Assembly (NCBI RefSeq): GCF_001078055.1
Contig: NZ_CP010777.1
Location: 890,408 to 954,407, forward strand
Direction of reading: 5' to 3'
DNA length: 64,000 bases
Origin: Rufibacter radiotolerans
Lineage (GTDB): Bacteria > Bacteroidota > Bacteroidia > Cytophagales > Hymenobacteraceae
Shown: piece by piece, positions 1 to 8,106 of the stretch
Numbering within the stretch: the first letter of the stretch is position 1
Layout of the letters: the number at the start of each line of letters is the position of its first letter
Program-made: the position numbers and the translations under genes
Notes under the pieces: generated by a model
What the model was told of the DNA's origin: nothing
Databases searched by the model: none
The model's input: only the letters and a program-made list of their open reading frames with translations

Positions 1-94
1 TGCCCTGGCAGCCAGAAAAGACAAAGCCAGGAAAGCTGGCCTGTCAAATACCTACACCATCGTTCGCTGCCGGGCGCACAACCGGTAAGAGACC

Positions 95-1495
95 ATGAGT
101 ACAACTATAAAGGACCCAGAGGCCTTCCGTGACACCATTGCCACGGTAGACAAAGAAGGGAAACGGGTGTGGCTTTACCCTAAAAAGCCCAGCGGGAAAC
201 TGTACCAGTACCGCAAATATGTGAGCTATCTGCTCCTTACCTTACTTTTCGCGGGGCCATTCATTAAAGTGAATGGGTTACCTCTGCTTATGTTCAATAT
301 CCCGGCGCGCAAGTTTGTGATGTTCGGGAGTGTTTTCTGGCCGCAGGATTTCTTCATCCTTTTGGTGGGGTTCATGGCCTTTCTGGTATTCATTATCCTG
401 TTTACGGTAGTGTACGGGCGCGTATTCTGCGGATGGGTTTGTCCGCAGACCATCTTCATGGAGATGGTATTCAGACGGATAGAATACTGGATTGAAGGCG
501 ATGGCCCTGCCCAAAAGGCGCTGGACCGAGCCCCCTGGACCAAAGAGAAGATCTTCAAGAAAACTGCCAAACACACACTCTTTGTGCTGGTGTCCTTGGT
601 GATCGCGCATACGTTTCTGGCCTACATCATTGGCGTAGACGAACTGCAGAAGATAGTGACAGATTCGCCGGCCAACCACTGGGGCGGCCTGGTTTCCTTA
701 ATGGTGTTTACCGGAGTGTTCTACTGGGTGTTTGCCCAGTTCAGGGAGCAGGTGTGTACCATAGTCTGCCCGTACGGCCGTCTGCAGGGCGTCATGCTGG
801 ACAAGCAAAGCCTTACCGTGGCCTATGACTATGAGCGCGGCGAGCCCAGAGGGAAATTAAGAAAAGGCCAGGAGCGCACCGACGGCGACTGCATTGACTG
901 CCACCAGTGCGTGCAGGTTTGCCCTACCGGGATAGACATCAGAAACGGGGCGCAGCAGATGGAGTGTATTAACTGTACCGCCTGTATAGATGTCTGCAAC
1001 TCCATCATGGACTTGGTGAACAAGCCGCAGGGCCTCATCAGAATGGCCACCGAGGAAAGTATTGCGGAGAAAAAGCCGTGGCGGTTTACCACCCGCATGC
1101 GCGCCTATACTGGGGTATTGGTGGTACTGGTGGCGGCCTTTGCGGTTCTTTTGGCTACCCGTTCCAATATTGAGGCTACTATTCTGCGTACCCCGGGCAT
1201 GCTCTACCAGCAAACCGAGAAAGGTACTATTACCAACCTCTACCACATCACGCTCATCAACAAGACTGATGAGGAAATGCCCATCACTCTCAAGATCCTT
1301 TCCAGTGAGGGAAGCATCACGGTTGTGAGAAACGAGTTGGTGTTGCCAAAACAGGGCCTGGTGGAAGGGGTGTTCTTTGCCGAGATTCCGAAGAGCGTTC
1401 TCACTTCGGCCTCCTCTAAAATTGAGATTGGCGTCTTTCACGGGGATGAACTCCTTGCCACCGAGAAAACCAAGTTCCTGGGGCCGGGGCACTAG
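95..1495 (+). CDS. ccoG: cbb3-type cytochrome c oxidase accessory protein CcoG
   Basis: A 466-residue membrane iron-sulfur protein of the CcoG/RdxA/FixG family, which helps assemble cbb3 oxidase; family members are reported to act in copper reduction and maturation. Hydrophobic segments lie near residues 41-60, 86-107, 161-180, 198-216 and 337-354. Cysteine motifs are CGWVCP (112-117), CTIVCP (221-226), CIDCHQCVQVCP (266-277) and CINCTACIDVC (291-301); the last two form a bacterial 2x[4Fe-4S] ferredoxin domain. The C-terminal 100 residues are the periplasmic Ig-like domain usual for the family. Length is normal. The ATG follows an upstream open region closely and ccoH follows after 80 bases. 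High confidence in the family. Confidence 0.95.
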   Translation: MSTTIKDPEAFRDTIATVDKEGKRVWLYPKKPSGKLYQYRKYVSYLLLTLLFAGPFIKVNGLPLLMFNIPARKFVMFGSVFWPQDFFILLVGFMAFLVFIILFTVVYGRVFCGWVCPQTIFMEMVFRRIEYWIEGDGPAQKALDRAPWTKEKIFKKTAKHTLFVLVSLVIAHTFLAYIIGVDELQKIVTDSPANHWGGLVSLMVFTGVFYWVFAQFREQVCTIVCPYGRLQGVMLDKQSLTVAYDYERGEPRGKLRKGQERTDGDCIDCHQCVQVCPTGIDIRNGAQQMECINCTACIDVCNSIMDLVNKPQGLIRMATEESIAEKKPWRFTTRMRAYTGVLVVLVAAFAVLLATRSNIEATILRTPGMLYQQTEKGTITNLYHITLINKTDEEMPITLKILSSEGSITVVRNELVLPKQGLVEGVFFAEIPKSVLTSASSKIEIGVFHGDELLATEKTKFLGPGH

Positions 1496-1575
1496 AATGA
1501 TTGAATGATTGAGAGATTGAGTGAATGTAAAAATTCCTCTCTCTAACAACAAACAACTAAAAACTGAGAACTAAC
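1496..1575. repeat. GAATGATTGAGAG simple-sequence spacer
   Basis: The ccoG-ccoH spacer begins with an imperfect tandem of GAATGATT-GA, then GAGAGATTGAGTGAATG. The same purine-rich words recur at 57838-57875 and, inverted, at 58000-58037. Nothing else is visible in the spacer apart from AT-rich sequence before ccoH. Confidence 0.5.
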
Positions 1576-2052
1576 ATGTCTAATCATATATCAAACCCAA
1601 ACCCAGTAGCGCAACGGTCTATGTTGCCTTACATTATTACCGCGGTCTTTTTGCTGTTTGGTTGCTACATTGGCTTTATGGTCTACGGGGCCATGCAGAG
1701 CGATGTGAACCTGGTGAGCAAGGAATATTACGCCGAAGAGCTAGCCTACGGGAAGCGCATGGAGCAGGTGGCCCAGGCCCAGCAATTGGAGAACCCCATT
1801 ACCATCATCTCGGCAGCCGCCGCTGAGCAGTTGGTGATCCAGTTTCCTGCTGAACTGACCGCCGCCACCGGGTCTATTCACCTGTTCCGGCCGTCAGACG
1901 CTAAGCTGGACGTGGTTCTGCCCTTGACCCTGAACGCAGAGGGTGTGCAGCACATCAATACCGCCTCTTTGAAAAAAGGCCTGTGGCGCGTGCAACTCAC
2001 TGGTAAGGTGAACGGGAAAGAATATTACCATGCCCAGGACATAACCCTGTAA
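1576..2052 (+). CDS. ccoH: FixH/CcoH family protein
   Basis: A 158-residue protein with one N-terminal membrane segment (about residues 17-38) followed by a periplasmic domain. It shows the FixH pattern: the segment after the membrane anchor contains NLVSKEYYAEELAYGKRM (D/N-LV-KDYY-x-GL in relatives). CcoH is needed for stable cbb3 oxidase assembly. Its position directly after ccoG and four bases before a TauE/SafE-like gene is the standard Bacteroidota arrangement, which supports the call. The sequence of this family is poorly conserved, so the call leans partly on context. Confidence 0.88.
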   Translation: MSNHISNPNPVAQRSMLPYIITAVFLLFGCYIGFMVYGAMQSDVNLVSKEYYAEELAYGKRMEQVAQAQQLENPITIISAAAAEQLVIQFPAELTAATGSIHLFRPSDAKLDVVLPLTLNAEGVQHINTASLKKGLWRVQLTGKVNGKEYYHAQDITL

Positions 2053-2056
2053 CACC

Positions 2057-2761
2057 ATGCTTTGGGCAGGATTAGTCATTGGATTTATAAGTAGCTTTCA
2101 TTGCGTGGGGATGTGCGGCCCCATAGCTATGGCGCTGCCTGTTGGCAGGGGATCCGGCGCTTCCTTTATGGGAGGCCGGCTCCTGTACAACCTGGGCCGC
2201 GTGACTACTTACGCTACTCTGGGTTTAGCCGCCGGGCTTCTGGGCCGCACCCTGCAACTGGCCGGCTGGCAACAAACAATCTCTATTGTGTCTGGGCTGC
2301 TCATGCTGGCCCTGGTACTGTTACCTAAGATCAATGCGGGAAAATTTACCCAATGGCTGGGCACCGACCGCTGGTGGAACGTGCTCAGAAAAGCCATTGG
2401 CAAGAAGTTTCAGAATCCGTCGGCGGGGTCTTTGTTCTCTATTGGCGTCTTGAACGGTCTGCTGCCCTGCGGCATGGTGTACTTTGCTCTGGCCGGGGCC
2501 GTGAGTGCGCCTGGAGTAGAAGGAGCCGTGGGCTACATGGCTATGTTTGGGCTGGGCACGCTGCCGCTTATGTGGCTGGTGTCTTTGTCTGGCAAGGTGA
2601 TAAAGCCGCAGTGGCGCTATTACATGCGCAGCGCCGTGCCCTATGTGGCTGCCTGCCTGGCCGTGCTGTTCATCTTGCGGGGCCTGAACCTGGGCGTACC
2701 CTACCTCAGCCCTAAACTGATTTCCACCACCCAGGAAGCCGCCGTCTGCCATATTCCTTAA
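2057..2761 (+). CDS. Sulfite exporter TauE/SafE family membrane protein (cbb3-associated)
   Basis: A 234-residue polytopic protein with about six membrane helices. The first helix carries SSFHCVGMCGP (residues 12-22), the cysteine pair typical of the DsbD_2/UreH-like branch that accompanies cbb3 oxidase genes; NGLLPCGMVYFAL (about 135-147) is the matching motif in the second half. Family members near cco genes are thought to move metal ions or reductant for oxidase maturation, but the substrate here is unknown. It starts four bases after the ccoH stop, so the two are probably translated from one message. Confidence 0.85.
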   Translation: MLWAGLVIGFISSFHCVGMCGPIAMALPVGRGSGASFMGGRLLYNLGRVTTYATLGLAAGLLGRTLQLAGWQQTISIVSGLLMLALVLLPKINAGKFTQWLGTDRWWNVLRKAIGKKFQNPSAGSLFSIGVLNGLLPCGMVYFALAGAVSAPGVEGAVGYMAMFGLGTLPLMWLVSLSGKVIKPQWRYYMRSAVPYVAACLAVLFILRGLNLGVPYLSPKLISTTQEAAVCHIP

Positions 2762-2800
2762 CCTGAAATTCCTTCTTTACCTCTATACTCAAAAAGACCA

Positions 2801-3700
2801 ATGAAGCCAACTCCCAGAATTCTGCTGCCTTTCAATTTTACGGAAGGTTGTGTGGCTGCGCTTCAATACGCCAGCCAGTTTGCCAGTTACCTGAAAGCCG
2901 ACCTTGTGCTCCTGCACTGTGCCGGAGAGGAGCAATTGACACCAACCTTCCAGAGTCACCTCATGTCCCGCCTTAGGTCCTTCACAGACCGTTACATGCC
3001 CCTTGGCGCGCCTACCATTACCCGATTTTGTGTGGTGCGCAACGGGTACCTGCGCGAAAACCTGGCCTCTGTGGTAGAGTACCACAACGTAGACCTGCTC
3101 ATTTCCAGCCCCGAGGCGTTTCTGGGCTATAAAGCGTCCGGCGATGTTGTGTCCCTGAAGGAGTTTGCCGGGTGCCCCGTGTTAATTGTGCCGCAGGAGG
3201 TTACATTCAAGCCGTTGCGGAAGATTGTCTACAGCCTTAACTTCCATGACATTGACACCAGTGTGATCCAGCGGGTGCAGGCCCTGGCAAGGCCTTTTGG
3301 GGCGTCTATTGTTCTGCTGTACCTGCACGGGAAAATAGAAACCGTGGAGCTATGCCAGCTCCAGAAAAAGGCGGCCAGGCTAAAGGAACAGTTCCCGTAT
3401 GCAGAAATGTCGGCGGTGTTCCAGGAAGAGGAAGACCTGCTGGAGGGCCTCAATGACTTCGCCGAAGGCCATTCCCCAGACCTTTTTGTGATGGCTACCC
3501 GTGACACCCACCTGGTGCATGAGTATTTCTCTGGGCACTACCGCAAAACCAGGGCCTACCACCTCAACACCCCCTTCCTGAATCTGTACCAGGCCCGCAT
3601 CACGGCCTGCTCAGGGAGCTGCCTTCATTGCCAGGATGATGCCCTGCCTTTTGAGCAGGAATATAAACCCGCAGCCACCCGGAAAGTGCAGGTAGCTTAG
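2801..3700 (+). CDS. Universal stress protein, two UspA domains
   Basis: A 299-residue cytoplasmic protein with two tandem Usp folds: an N-terminal one beginning RILLPFNFTEGCVAAL and a second beginning KIVYSLNFHDIDTS after about residue 145. The clear ATP-binding motif G-x2-G-x9-G(S/T) is not obvious, so it may belong to the non-ATP-binding group. A short tail after the second domain holds CSGSCLHC, a cysteine cluster not needed for the fold that could bind metal. It lies 40 bases after the oxidase-maturation genes, and linkage of Usp genes to micro-oxic respiration is common. A strong terminator follows. Confidence 0.85.
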   Translation: MKPTPRILLPFNFTEGCVAALQYASQFASYLKADLVLLHCAGEEQLTPTFQSHLMSRLRSFTDRYMPLGAPTITRFCVVRNGYLRENLASVVEYHNVDLLISSPEAFLGYKASGDVVSLKEFAGCPVLIVPQEVTFKPLRKIVYSLNFHDIDTSVIQRVQALARPFGASIVLLYLHGKIETVELCQLQKKAARLKEQFPYAEMSAVFQEEEDLLEGLNDFAEGHSPDLFVMATRDTHLVHEYFSGHYRKTRAYHLNTPFLNLYQARITACSGSCLHCQDDALPFEQEYKPAATRKVQVA

Positions 3701-3718
3701 GACCAAAACCCACTGGCT

Positions 3719-3764
3719 AGCTAAAGCAGAAGCCCTGCCATTTGGCGGGGCTTCTGCTTTAGCT
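3719..3764 (+). terminator. Rho-independent terminator after the cco/usp operon
   Basis: AGCTAAAGCAGAAGCCC pairs with GGGCTTCTGCTTTAGCT around a TGCCATTTGGCG loop region, and a short T run follows. It sits 19 bases after the universal stress protein stop. Confidence 0.85.
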
Positions 3765-3782
3765 TTTACCGGAAGGAAGAGG

Positions 3783-3953
3783 CTACATTTTGGCCACGGC
3801 TTCCAGGTAATCCTATACATAGTCATTTGCCGGGTTCACTTCCAGGGTTCTTTTTCCAAAATGCTCGGTGAGGGTTTTGTCTTCCATGCCTAAGGAACTG
3901 TCTATTTGAAGGCAATAGGAAACTTTGACGCAGGAAGGTTTACTGAAACGCAT
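3783..3953 (-). pseudogene. Possible gene remnant with an in-frame TAG
   Basis: Reading from an ATG overlapping the end of the L,D-transpeptidase gene gives about 46 coding-like residues (including MEDKTLTEHFGKRTLEVNP and ANDYV), then a TAG at 3815-3813, then DYLEAVAKM and a second stop at 3785-3783. The peptide looks like real protein on both sides of the TAG. It could be a decayed gene, a sequencing error, or chance. No family was recognised. Confidence 0.25.
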
Positions 3954-4674
3954 ATTGTCCGCCCTGCGTGACCTGCACCCGGGGTAAAAAGCGGTGCTGC
4001 TCAAATGGATGGAAACCGGAGGCCAGGTTTTCCCAGAAAGCCAGCAGGGCAGGTTGCTGGGCGTAGGTTTTCCTGAGCTGCGCATACTGGCCAGTATTAA
4101 AACGGGTAGGGAAAATGTGCACCGGTATCTGCTGTTGGCCCTGGTGGTATGCTTCTACCGTTAACACGTACAGTTCCTTCATCTTCTCGTCTGTAAGGGG
4201 CAGGCAGCCCAGCGTGACGCAGTCGCCGTGCAGGAAAATATCACCGCCCAGCTTACCGGTATGGCGGGCGCTGTCGGCGGCATTGGGGTAATTGATGCCC
4301 AGGGAGAGGTAGTAGTTGCTCTTGGGGTTGAACCGGTCTATGTAGTAGAACCCTTCCGGAATCTGGCCGTCGCCTTCCTGCCGCTTGGGGCCGTAGGTAC
4401 CTGACCGGGCGCAGATCAGATAAGTAGTAAACAACGTGAATGGTTTTTCTGCCGAGGTCCTGGCCCAGACCTCCACCTGCTTTTCATGCTTGAAGGCCCG
4501 CAGGTACAATTGCAGGTTCTGGAAGGAAAGGCCTTTGGCCTGAAGCTGTTTTTCCAGGGGCGCGTACTTTTCGCGGTACGCCGTCTTTACCCGTTCATGC
4601 GTCAATTGATCAGCCTTAAACCCGCCTGTAAAGGCAAAGGTGCTTACAAACAAAAGCAGCAACAGGTTTTTCAT
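3940..4674 (-). CDS. L,D-transpeptidase family protein (YkuD domain)
   Basis: A 244-residue exported protein with an N-terminal signal sequence (MKNLLLLLFVSTFAFTGG). The catalytic signature is HGDCVTLGC (residues 149-157), with Cys157 as the expected nucleophile. The spacing and the 'IPEGFYYIDRFNP' strand match the YafK/ErfK-like branch. Such enzymes make or edit 3-3 peptidoglycan cross-links or attach proteins to the cell wall, using the periplasmic tetrapeptide. The gene stands alone on the minus strand, with a palindrome between its start and the end of the upstream DUF1456 gene. Confidence 0.88.
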   Translation of the reverse strand: MKNLLLLLFVSTFAFTGGFKADQLTHERVKTAYREKYAPLEKQLQAKGLSFQNLQLYLRAFKHEKQVEVWARTSAEKPFTLFTTYLICARSGTYGPKRQEGDGQIPEGFYYIDRFNPKSNYYLSLGINYPNAADSARHTGKLGGDIFLHGDCVTLGCLPLTDEKMKELYVLTVEAYHQGQQQIPVHIFPTRFNTGQYAQLRKTYAQQPALLAFWENLASGFHPFEQHRFLPRVQVTQGGQYAFQ

Positions 4675-4695
4675 AGATAGGGTGGTGGAAACAGC

Positions 4696-4745
4696 AAAAG
4701 CCGTTTTGGGGCTGTTTTCTTTAAAACAACGCCAAAACGGCTTTT
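4696..4745. repeat. Intergenic GTTTTGG...CCAAAAC palindrome, copy 1
   Basis: AAAAGCCGTTTTGG pairs with CCAAAACGGCTTTT; the inner part (GGCTGTTTT / AAAACAACG) has mismatches. It lies just downstream of the DUF1456 gene and upstream of the transpeptidase gene, both on the minus strand, and ends in CTTTT/AAAAG, so it can act as a terminator. Confidence 0.7.
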
Positions 4746-4763
4746 ATCTATATAGCCTTTACT

Positions 4764-5051
4764 CTATTTTTTGCGGGGCGGGTACGACTGGGGTTTCCGG
4801 GCGGGCGATGGCGTGGCGGCCGGCTTTTTCTGATCCTCGGGGCCGCGCATGTGAATGACCAGGCCATTCAGGAAATTGCGCAGCAGCTGGTCGCCGCAGG
4901 GCTTGTAGTTGGGGTGATCCTCTTTCCGGAAGATGGCGCCCAACTCGCTTTTGGTGATGTTGAAGTCCACCAGCTTCAGAATGTCTATAATATCATCGTC
5001 GCGGAATTGGAGCGCCACGCGCAGTTTCTTCATGATATCGTTGTTGGTCAT
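4764..5051 (-). CDS. DUF1456 family protein
   Basis: A 95-residue protein matching the DUF1456/YehS family: NNDIMKKLRVALQFRDDDII, then ELGAIFRKEDHPNY and CGDQLLRNFLNGL. Members usually carry one or two copies of this domain of about 65 residues; this is the short single-domain form common in Bacteroidota, with a basic proline-rich tail (about residues 75-95). The function of the family is unknown. It appears to be a single-gene unit bounded by palindromes on both sides. Confidence 0.88.
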   Translation of the reverse strand: MTNNDIMKKLRVALQFRDDDIIDILKLVDFNITKSELGAIFRKEDHPNYKPCGDQLLRNFLNGLVIHMRGPEDQKKPAATPSPARKPQSYPPRKK

Positions 5052-5181
5052 GGGCTTTTCTAGCTATTGCGAAAACAAAAATACAACCTTCTGCCTCAAT
5101 TCTACGGCTTTTCAAAAGTAGTGGTGGAATTACCGCCCTGCACCCACACGGGGAGAAAGATTTGACCCGTAACCGCTAGAA

Positions 5182-5221
5182 ACGTTTAGGGCCTGTTTTC
5201 TGGAAAACAGGCCCTAAACGT
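5182..5221. repeat. Intergenic palindrome, copy 2
   Basis: A perfect inverted repeat: ACGTTTAGGGCCTGTTTTC pairs with its complement around a two-base centre. It sits 27 bases downstream of the outer-membrane receptor gene (minus strand). The GTTTAGGG version of the core is matched by CCCTAAAC on the other arm, so pairing is kept where sequence differs from other copies. Confidence 0.85.
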
Positions 5222-5248
5222 GAAACAACGCAAATACTAAATTATTTA

Positions 5249-7750
5249 TTAGGCCTTTTCTTCGGCCGCTTTTCTTCTGGGTTTCTCAGCCCCTTTTTCG
5301 CGCTTGAACTCCATCTTGCCAAAGCGGTAGTTAAAGCTCACCCGCACCACGCGGTTGTAAAGGTTGTTGACGTTGAAATTGTCTGAGTTGTTATTGTTCA
5401 CCGTGGTCCTGATGGAGTTGTTGCTGAACAGGAAGTTCTCCACGTTCAGGCTCATACCCGCCTTGCGCTTAAAGAACTCCTTGCGCAGGCCCAAGCTATA
5501 GGAGTAGTTGTAGGTGCTTCTGCTCTGAATGGAAATGCGTGGTGAGTTAAAAGAGGCGGCCACCTGCGCACTGAAATCCTTCTCAAAGCGGTAAGAGGCG
5601 TTGGTGCTCATGGTATACATAAACCCGGCCTTGCTCACGCGGTTTTTGCCCACCATGCTGTTGAGCTCATTGTAATACAAATTGAGGTTCACGCCCAACT
5701 GCGCTTTCTGGGTAAAACGGGTAGAGGTAGAAAGGCTGGTGCCGTAAATGGCGTTCTTGCCCAGGTTGGCATAGGTGGTGTTGAGCGTGTCATTGTTCTC
5801 CTTAATGGGGAACTGGTAGTGGGCAATGTCATTGTTGGTCTGGCGCCAGTAGGCAGAGGCGTTCAGGCTGGTGGTCTTAAGCAGCCAGCTGAAGTTCAGT
5901 TCTGTGTTGTGCGTGAGTTCGGCGTCCAGGTCTGGGTTTCCGTAGCGGATGTTGAGCTGGTTAGACTCATTGCGGTAAGGGTTCAGCTGCGTGATGGTAG
6001 GCCGATGGATACGCGTGGAGTAGCTTAACCGCAGGCGTTTGCTGTTCTCAAAGCTGCGCATGAGCATGATGTTAGGCATGAAGTTATTGAACGGCTTGTC
6101 CAGGTGGGTGTCTACGTTGTTGGTGTTGAAATCGCCGCCCACGTTGGTGTACTCATACCGGCCGCCCACCCGCACGGTGTACAGTTTCTGCACCCGCAGG
6201 GTATAGGAAAAGTAAGAAGAGTACACGTCCTGGTCATAGCTGAACAGGTTTGACCGGATGGGGTCTTGTTTCAAAGGCGCGTCTGCCGACCGGGAGAACA
6301 GGAAATCATAGTCACTGCCCGAGTGGCGCAGCTCGGTTTTCAGGCCCACTTCCAGGGTGCTTCCTTTGGAGATAGGGTGGGTGTAATCTACTTTATAGGT
6401 GATCTCACGGCTGGTGCTGTGGTTGTCGCTCTGCTCCAGGCGGGTAATCACATCTGTGTTATTGTCCTCTACCAGGGCATAGTCACTGTCCTGGCTGTTT
6501 TGGTTGAAGCTGGCGGTCACCTCCAGTTCCTGCCCTTTTTTGGTGAAGCGCTTCTTGTAGTTCAGGTTGGTGTCCAGCCCTTTGGTAAGGCCTTGGTTGT
6601 CAATATCCCTAAAGCGGTAAGAGCTGGGCTGCTCTTCACCCGAGGGCGTAAACTGCCGGGTAGTAAGCGTACGGTCACTCAGGTTTTCGGCGCCGTTGAC
6701 CCTAACGCTGGCGCTCAGGCTGTTCTTTTCATTGAACTCATAGTCAGCGGCCAGTTGCGTGAAAAGAGAGCGGCCATTGTTCTCATAGGTGCTGTTCTGC
6801 TCAATCTGCTTGGACGGGGTCCGGATCAGGTTTTCCTCCTTGAAATAGACCTGGTCAGATTCGGCGTCACCTATGCGGTCATTGAAGTTGCCGCCCACGC
6901 TGGCCCGAAGGCCCAGTTTCTTCTTTTTAACGTTGAGGTTGGTGTTGAGGCTGTTGGTCATGTTGCCGGTGGTGGCGGTCACAGAGCCGGTCATGCCTTC
7001 TATGCTGCTTCTTTTGGTGATGATGTTGACCACGCCCGCGGTGCCCTCTGAGTCATACTTGGCAGAGGGGTTGGTGATCACCTCCACAGATTTGATCATG
7101 TCCGCGGGGATCTGCTGCAGGGCCTCAGCCAGATTATCTGCCAGCATGGTGCTGGGTTTCCCGTTGATCAATATCTTGATCTTAGGACTGCCGCGCATTT
7201 CCACGTTGCCCTCAATGTCCACGGCCAGCATGGGTACTTTCTTGAGCACGTCGGCGGCGGTGCCGCCAATGTTGGTAATGTCATTCTCAGCGTTATACAC
7301 CAGGCCGTCATCGGTTTCCTGAATCAAGTCTTTCTCGCCGGTCACTACCACTTCTTCCAGAGCCTTGCTGTCTGAGGCCAGGCCAATAGAACCCAAGGTA
7401 ATAGGGCTGGTGCCGGCGGGCACTGTAAAGGGATGCAGCTTGGACACATACCCCACAAAACTAATAAGCAGGTCATAGTCACCCGGGGCCACGCGTGGCA
7501 GAGTGAAATTCCCGTTTTCATCGGCGGGCACGCCGGTAATGGTTTTGCCGGCCTTGTCTTGCAGCGCCACCGTGGCAAACCCTACTGGGGCCTTGGTGGC
7601 ACCGTCTACCACCGTGCCCGAAACCGGAACGCCCGTGGTTTGCACCCAGGAGGAGGCGAAAGGGGCAGCCACCACGCCGGCCACCGGGGCCAACGCCAGG
7701 AGGGTGAAGAGAAAGAATCTTAGGTGGCTTTGGAGGTAAAGCTGTTTCAT
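5249..7750 (-). CDS. TonB-dependent receptor-like outer membrane beta-barrel protein
   Basis: A protein of 833 residues from the chosen ATG at 7750; the open frame runs to 7828, but MKQLYLQSHLRFFLFTLLAL begins a normal signal peptide there. After the signal comes a carboxypeptidase-regulatory-like beta-sandwich (PVSGTVVDGATKAPVGFATV), then a plug domain (ADVLKKVPMLAVDIEGN, INGKPSTML, GTAGVVNIITKRS), then a long beta-barrel ending VSFNYRFGKMEF and a charged tail. This is the architecture of the 'outer membrane beta-barrel family' receptors of Bacteroidota. Substrate unknown: no SusD, iron or cobalamin genes are adjacent. It seems to be transcribed alone. Confidence 0.9.
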   Translation of the reverse strand: MKQLYLQSHLRFFLFTLLALAPVAGVVAAPFASSWVQTTGVPVSGTVVDGATKAPVGFATVALQDKAGKTITGVPADENGNFTLPRVAPGDYDLLISFVGYVSKLHPFTVPAGTSPITLGSIGLASDSKALEEVVVTGEKDLIQETDDGLVYNAENDITNIGGTAADVLKKVPMLAVDIEGNVEMRGSPKIKILINGKPSTMLADNLAEALQQIPADMIKSVEVITNPSAKYDSEGTAGVVNIITKRSSIEGMTGSVTATTGNMTNSLNTNLNVKKKKLGLRASVGGNFNDRIGDAESDQVYFKEENLIRTPSKQIEQNSTYENNGRSLFTQLAADYEFNEKNSLSASVRVNGAENLSDRTLTTRQFTPSGEEQPSSYRFRDIDNQGLTKGLDTNLNYKKRFTKKGQELEVTASFNQNSQDSDYALVEDNNTDVITRLEQSDNHSTSREITYKVDYTHPISKGSTLEVGLKTELRHSGSDYDFLFSRSADAPLKQDPIRSNLFSYDQDVYSSYFSYTLRVQKLYTVRVGGRYEYTNVGGDFNTNNVDTHLDKPFNNFMPNIMLMRSFENSKRLRLSYSTRIHRPTITQLNPYRNESNQLNIRYGNPDLDAELTHNTELNFSWLLKTTSLNASAYWRQTNNDIAHYQFPIKENNDTLNTTYANLGKNAIYGTSLSTSTRFTQKAQLGVNLNLYYNELNSMVGKNRVSKAGFMYTMSTNASYRFEKDFSAQVAASFNSPRISIQSRSTYNYSYSLGLRKEFFKRKAGMSLNVENFLFSNNSIRTTVNNNNSDNFNVNNLYNRVVRVSFNYRFGKMEFKREKGAEKPRRKAAEEKA

Positions 7751-8106
7751 AAAAGGCATGCAGACCGGGTTCTCAATTGGGGAAAGCGTCATGTTGGAAT
7801 CTCTTCCGGCTACCCATGCAGGCCCCACACCGGTGGGAACAACAGGTAGATAAACGCCTCTTTGACAGCACCTACCTTTAATGGTTTAACAGGTTGGGTG
7901 TTAAATTCTCAAAATACTTCCCCAGCCACGCTTATTCTGTCAACAAGAAGGTTTATCAATTGAGAATAGAGAAATGAGTGGCCGTTTTGGGTAATAAAAG
8001 AAATGTTAGAATGGTGGGTTGAAACCATAATGAATTTCCGTTTCGGGCCTGTTTTCTTAAAAACAGGCCCGAAACGGAAATGGGTTATTCCCGGAAGGGA
8101 CAGTTG
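7751..8106. other. Intergenic region upstream of the receptor gene
   Basis: About 350 bases between the receptor start and the phosphoesterase stop. It holds the palindrome at 8034-8081 and probably the receptor promoter. No other open frame is convincing. Confidence 0.5.
8034..8081. repeat. Intergenic palindrome, copy 3
   Basis: ATTTCCGTTTCGGGCCTGTTTT pairs with its complement around CTTA. It lies 26 bases downstream of the phosphoesterase stop. GTTTCGGG replaces GTTTTGGG, with the matching change in the other arm. Confidence 0.85.

Noticed and set aside
1-94. 3' end of an upstream gene (possibly ccoP)
   Set aside because: All three plus-strand frames are open here; one ends at 86-88 and another overlaps the ccoG start (ATGA). 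None gives a recognisable cytochrome c end, so no frame can be chosen.
6266-7051. 261-residue plus-strand open frame inside the receptor gene
   Set aside because: It is antisense to a clear outer-membrane receptor and has no motif, start signal or neighbour of its own.
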